Shown here in pieces: positions 5,117 to 5,292 of a stretch of DNA of 5,292 nucleotides (its first letter is position 1; every line of letters begins with the position of its first letter). Position numbers and translations under genes: made by a program. Below the pieces are notes generated by a model. The model made no database searches. It saw only the letters and a list, made by a program, of their open reading frames with translations, and was not told the origin of the DNA. Source of the stretch: Desulfobacterales bacterium (lineage in GTDB: Bacteria; Desulfobacterota; Desulfobacteria; Desulfobacterales; C00003060); contig DAOVOU010000177.1 in assembly GCA_030629475.1 (NCBI GenBank), forward strand, positions 1 through 5,292, in the 5' to 3' direction.

Positions 5117-5292
5117 TGTCCGGAAACCTCAGTTGTGGCTGCCTCTACGATTTCCTTAAACAGGTCTTCCTTTAAAAGAATCCCTACGACAGATTCCCCT
5201 TCCACGACAGGGAGCCAATCGATCTTGTGAGAAGTCATGAGATGGACAGCTTCCATGAGAGTACCACTTTGATGAATGACATGCGTTACCGG
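5089..5292 (-). CDS. CBS-domain protein, C-terminal part (runs in from right edge)
   Basis: The reverse strand is open from the window edge for 67 codons to TAG (5091-5089). Residues 1-50 of the visible part (SGTLMEAVHLMTSHKIDWLP at 9-28, then VVEGESVVGILLKEDLFKEI) are the second half of a CBS motif: helix, then strand with WLPVVE, then GIL and DLF. CBS pairs bind adenosyl ligands and regulate attached enzymes or channels; the partner domain lies outside the window. The last residues, after about AATTEV, are antisense to the PIN remnant. The native 3' end may therefore have been replaced at the junction, leaving a foreign tail. Confidence 0.75.
   Translation of the reverse strand, partial: PVTHVIHQSGTLMEAVHLMTSHKIDWLPVVEGESVVGILLKEDLFKEIVEAATTEVSGQPSLSFTPL

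Noticed and set aside
4796..5230. Plus-strand 144-codon reading frame as an intact novel protein
   Set aside because: Only its middle part (about 5036-5116) has recognisable PIN sequence. The start is antisense to the epimerase fragment, the end is antisense to the CBS gene, and the preceding PIN motif is in a different frame. It is a mosaic of shadow sequence and a pseudogene.
1..5292. CRISPR array, tRNA, rRNA or integron attachment sites
   Set aside because: No spaced direct repeats, cloverleaf-like structures or rRNA-like stretches were seen on reading. The only repeats found are the IS ends, the target duplication and the orphan end copy.

Overview
The window appears to come from a Gram-negative bacterium. 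It holds a lipid A flippase gene (MsbA type), a YbhN/UPF0104-type membrane protein and remnants of nucleotide-sugar epimerase and glycosyltransferase genes, which together look like a piece of an LPS/envelope-glycan locus. The mix (moderate GC, an IS66-type element carrying a DUF4338 gene, PIN-domain debris) would fit Desulfobacterota, Planctomycetota or a similar environmental lineage, but nothing here fixes the taxon. All apparently functional genes lie on the minus strand, so the locus reads from right to left.

Right edge, 5292 to about 4840: the 3' end of a CBS-domain protein runs in from outside. It is followed by an oppositely oriented, frameshifted C-terminal piece of a VapC-like PIN toxin (about 4954-5116, plus strand). 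Next is a 15-codon minus-strand mini-ORF (4891-4844) with the best Shine-Dalgarno sequence in the window. It ends 3 nt before the next start codon.

4840-4343: one continuous reading frame that looks chimeric. An extended-SDR sugar epimerase N-terminus (GATGFIG Rossmann motif) runs into the N-terminal beta strand of a family 2 glycosyltransferase (SVIVPVYNEA). Both lack their catalytic parts, so this is a fusion pseudogene left by deletions. Its stop overlaps by 4 bp the GTG start of an intact YbhN/LPG-synthase-TM-type membrane protein (4346-3402).

3352-776: a complete, precisely bounded IS66-family element of 2577 bp. It has perfect 14-bp terminal inverted repeats (GTAACCGTTCACGG) and a perfect 8-bp target duplication (AATAATTG). 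It encodes a full-length DruA/DUF4338-family protein first, then a full-length IS66 DDE transposase, overlapping by 11 bp. The usual IS66 accessory genes tnpA and tnpB are absent, and the DUF4338 gene occupies their place. An extra copy of the outer 11 bp of the terminal repeat lies 49 bp beyond the right end, directly after the ybhN-like stop codon.

704-1: the first 235 codons of the MsbA-like ABC transporter, running off the left edge. The element sits between the YbhN-like gene and msbA, in the same orientation as both. Its left end carries an outward TTGACC -35-like hexamer that, with host DNA at the target duplication, could make a hybrid promoter toward msbA.

The most interesting unit is the two-gene transposon, in which a protein family best known from the Druantia anti-phage system appears to be translationally coupled to a transposase.
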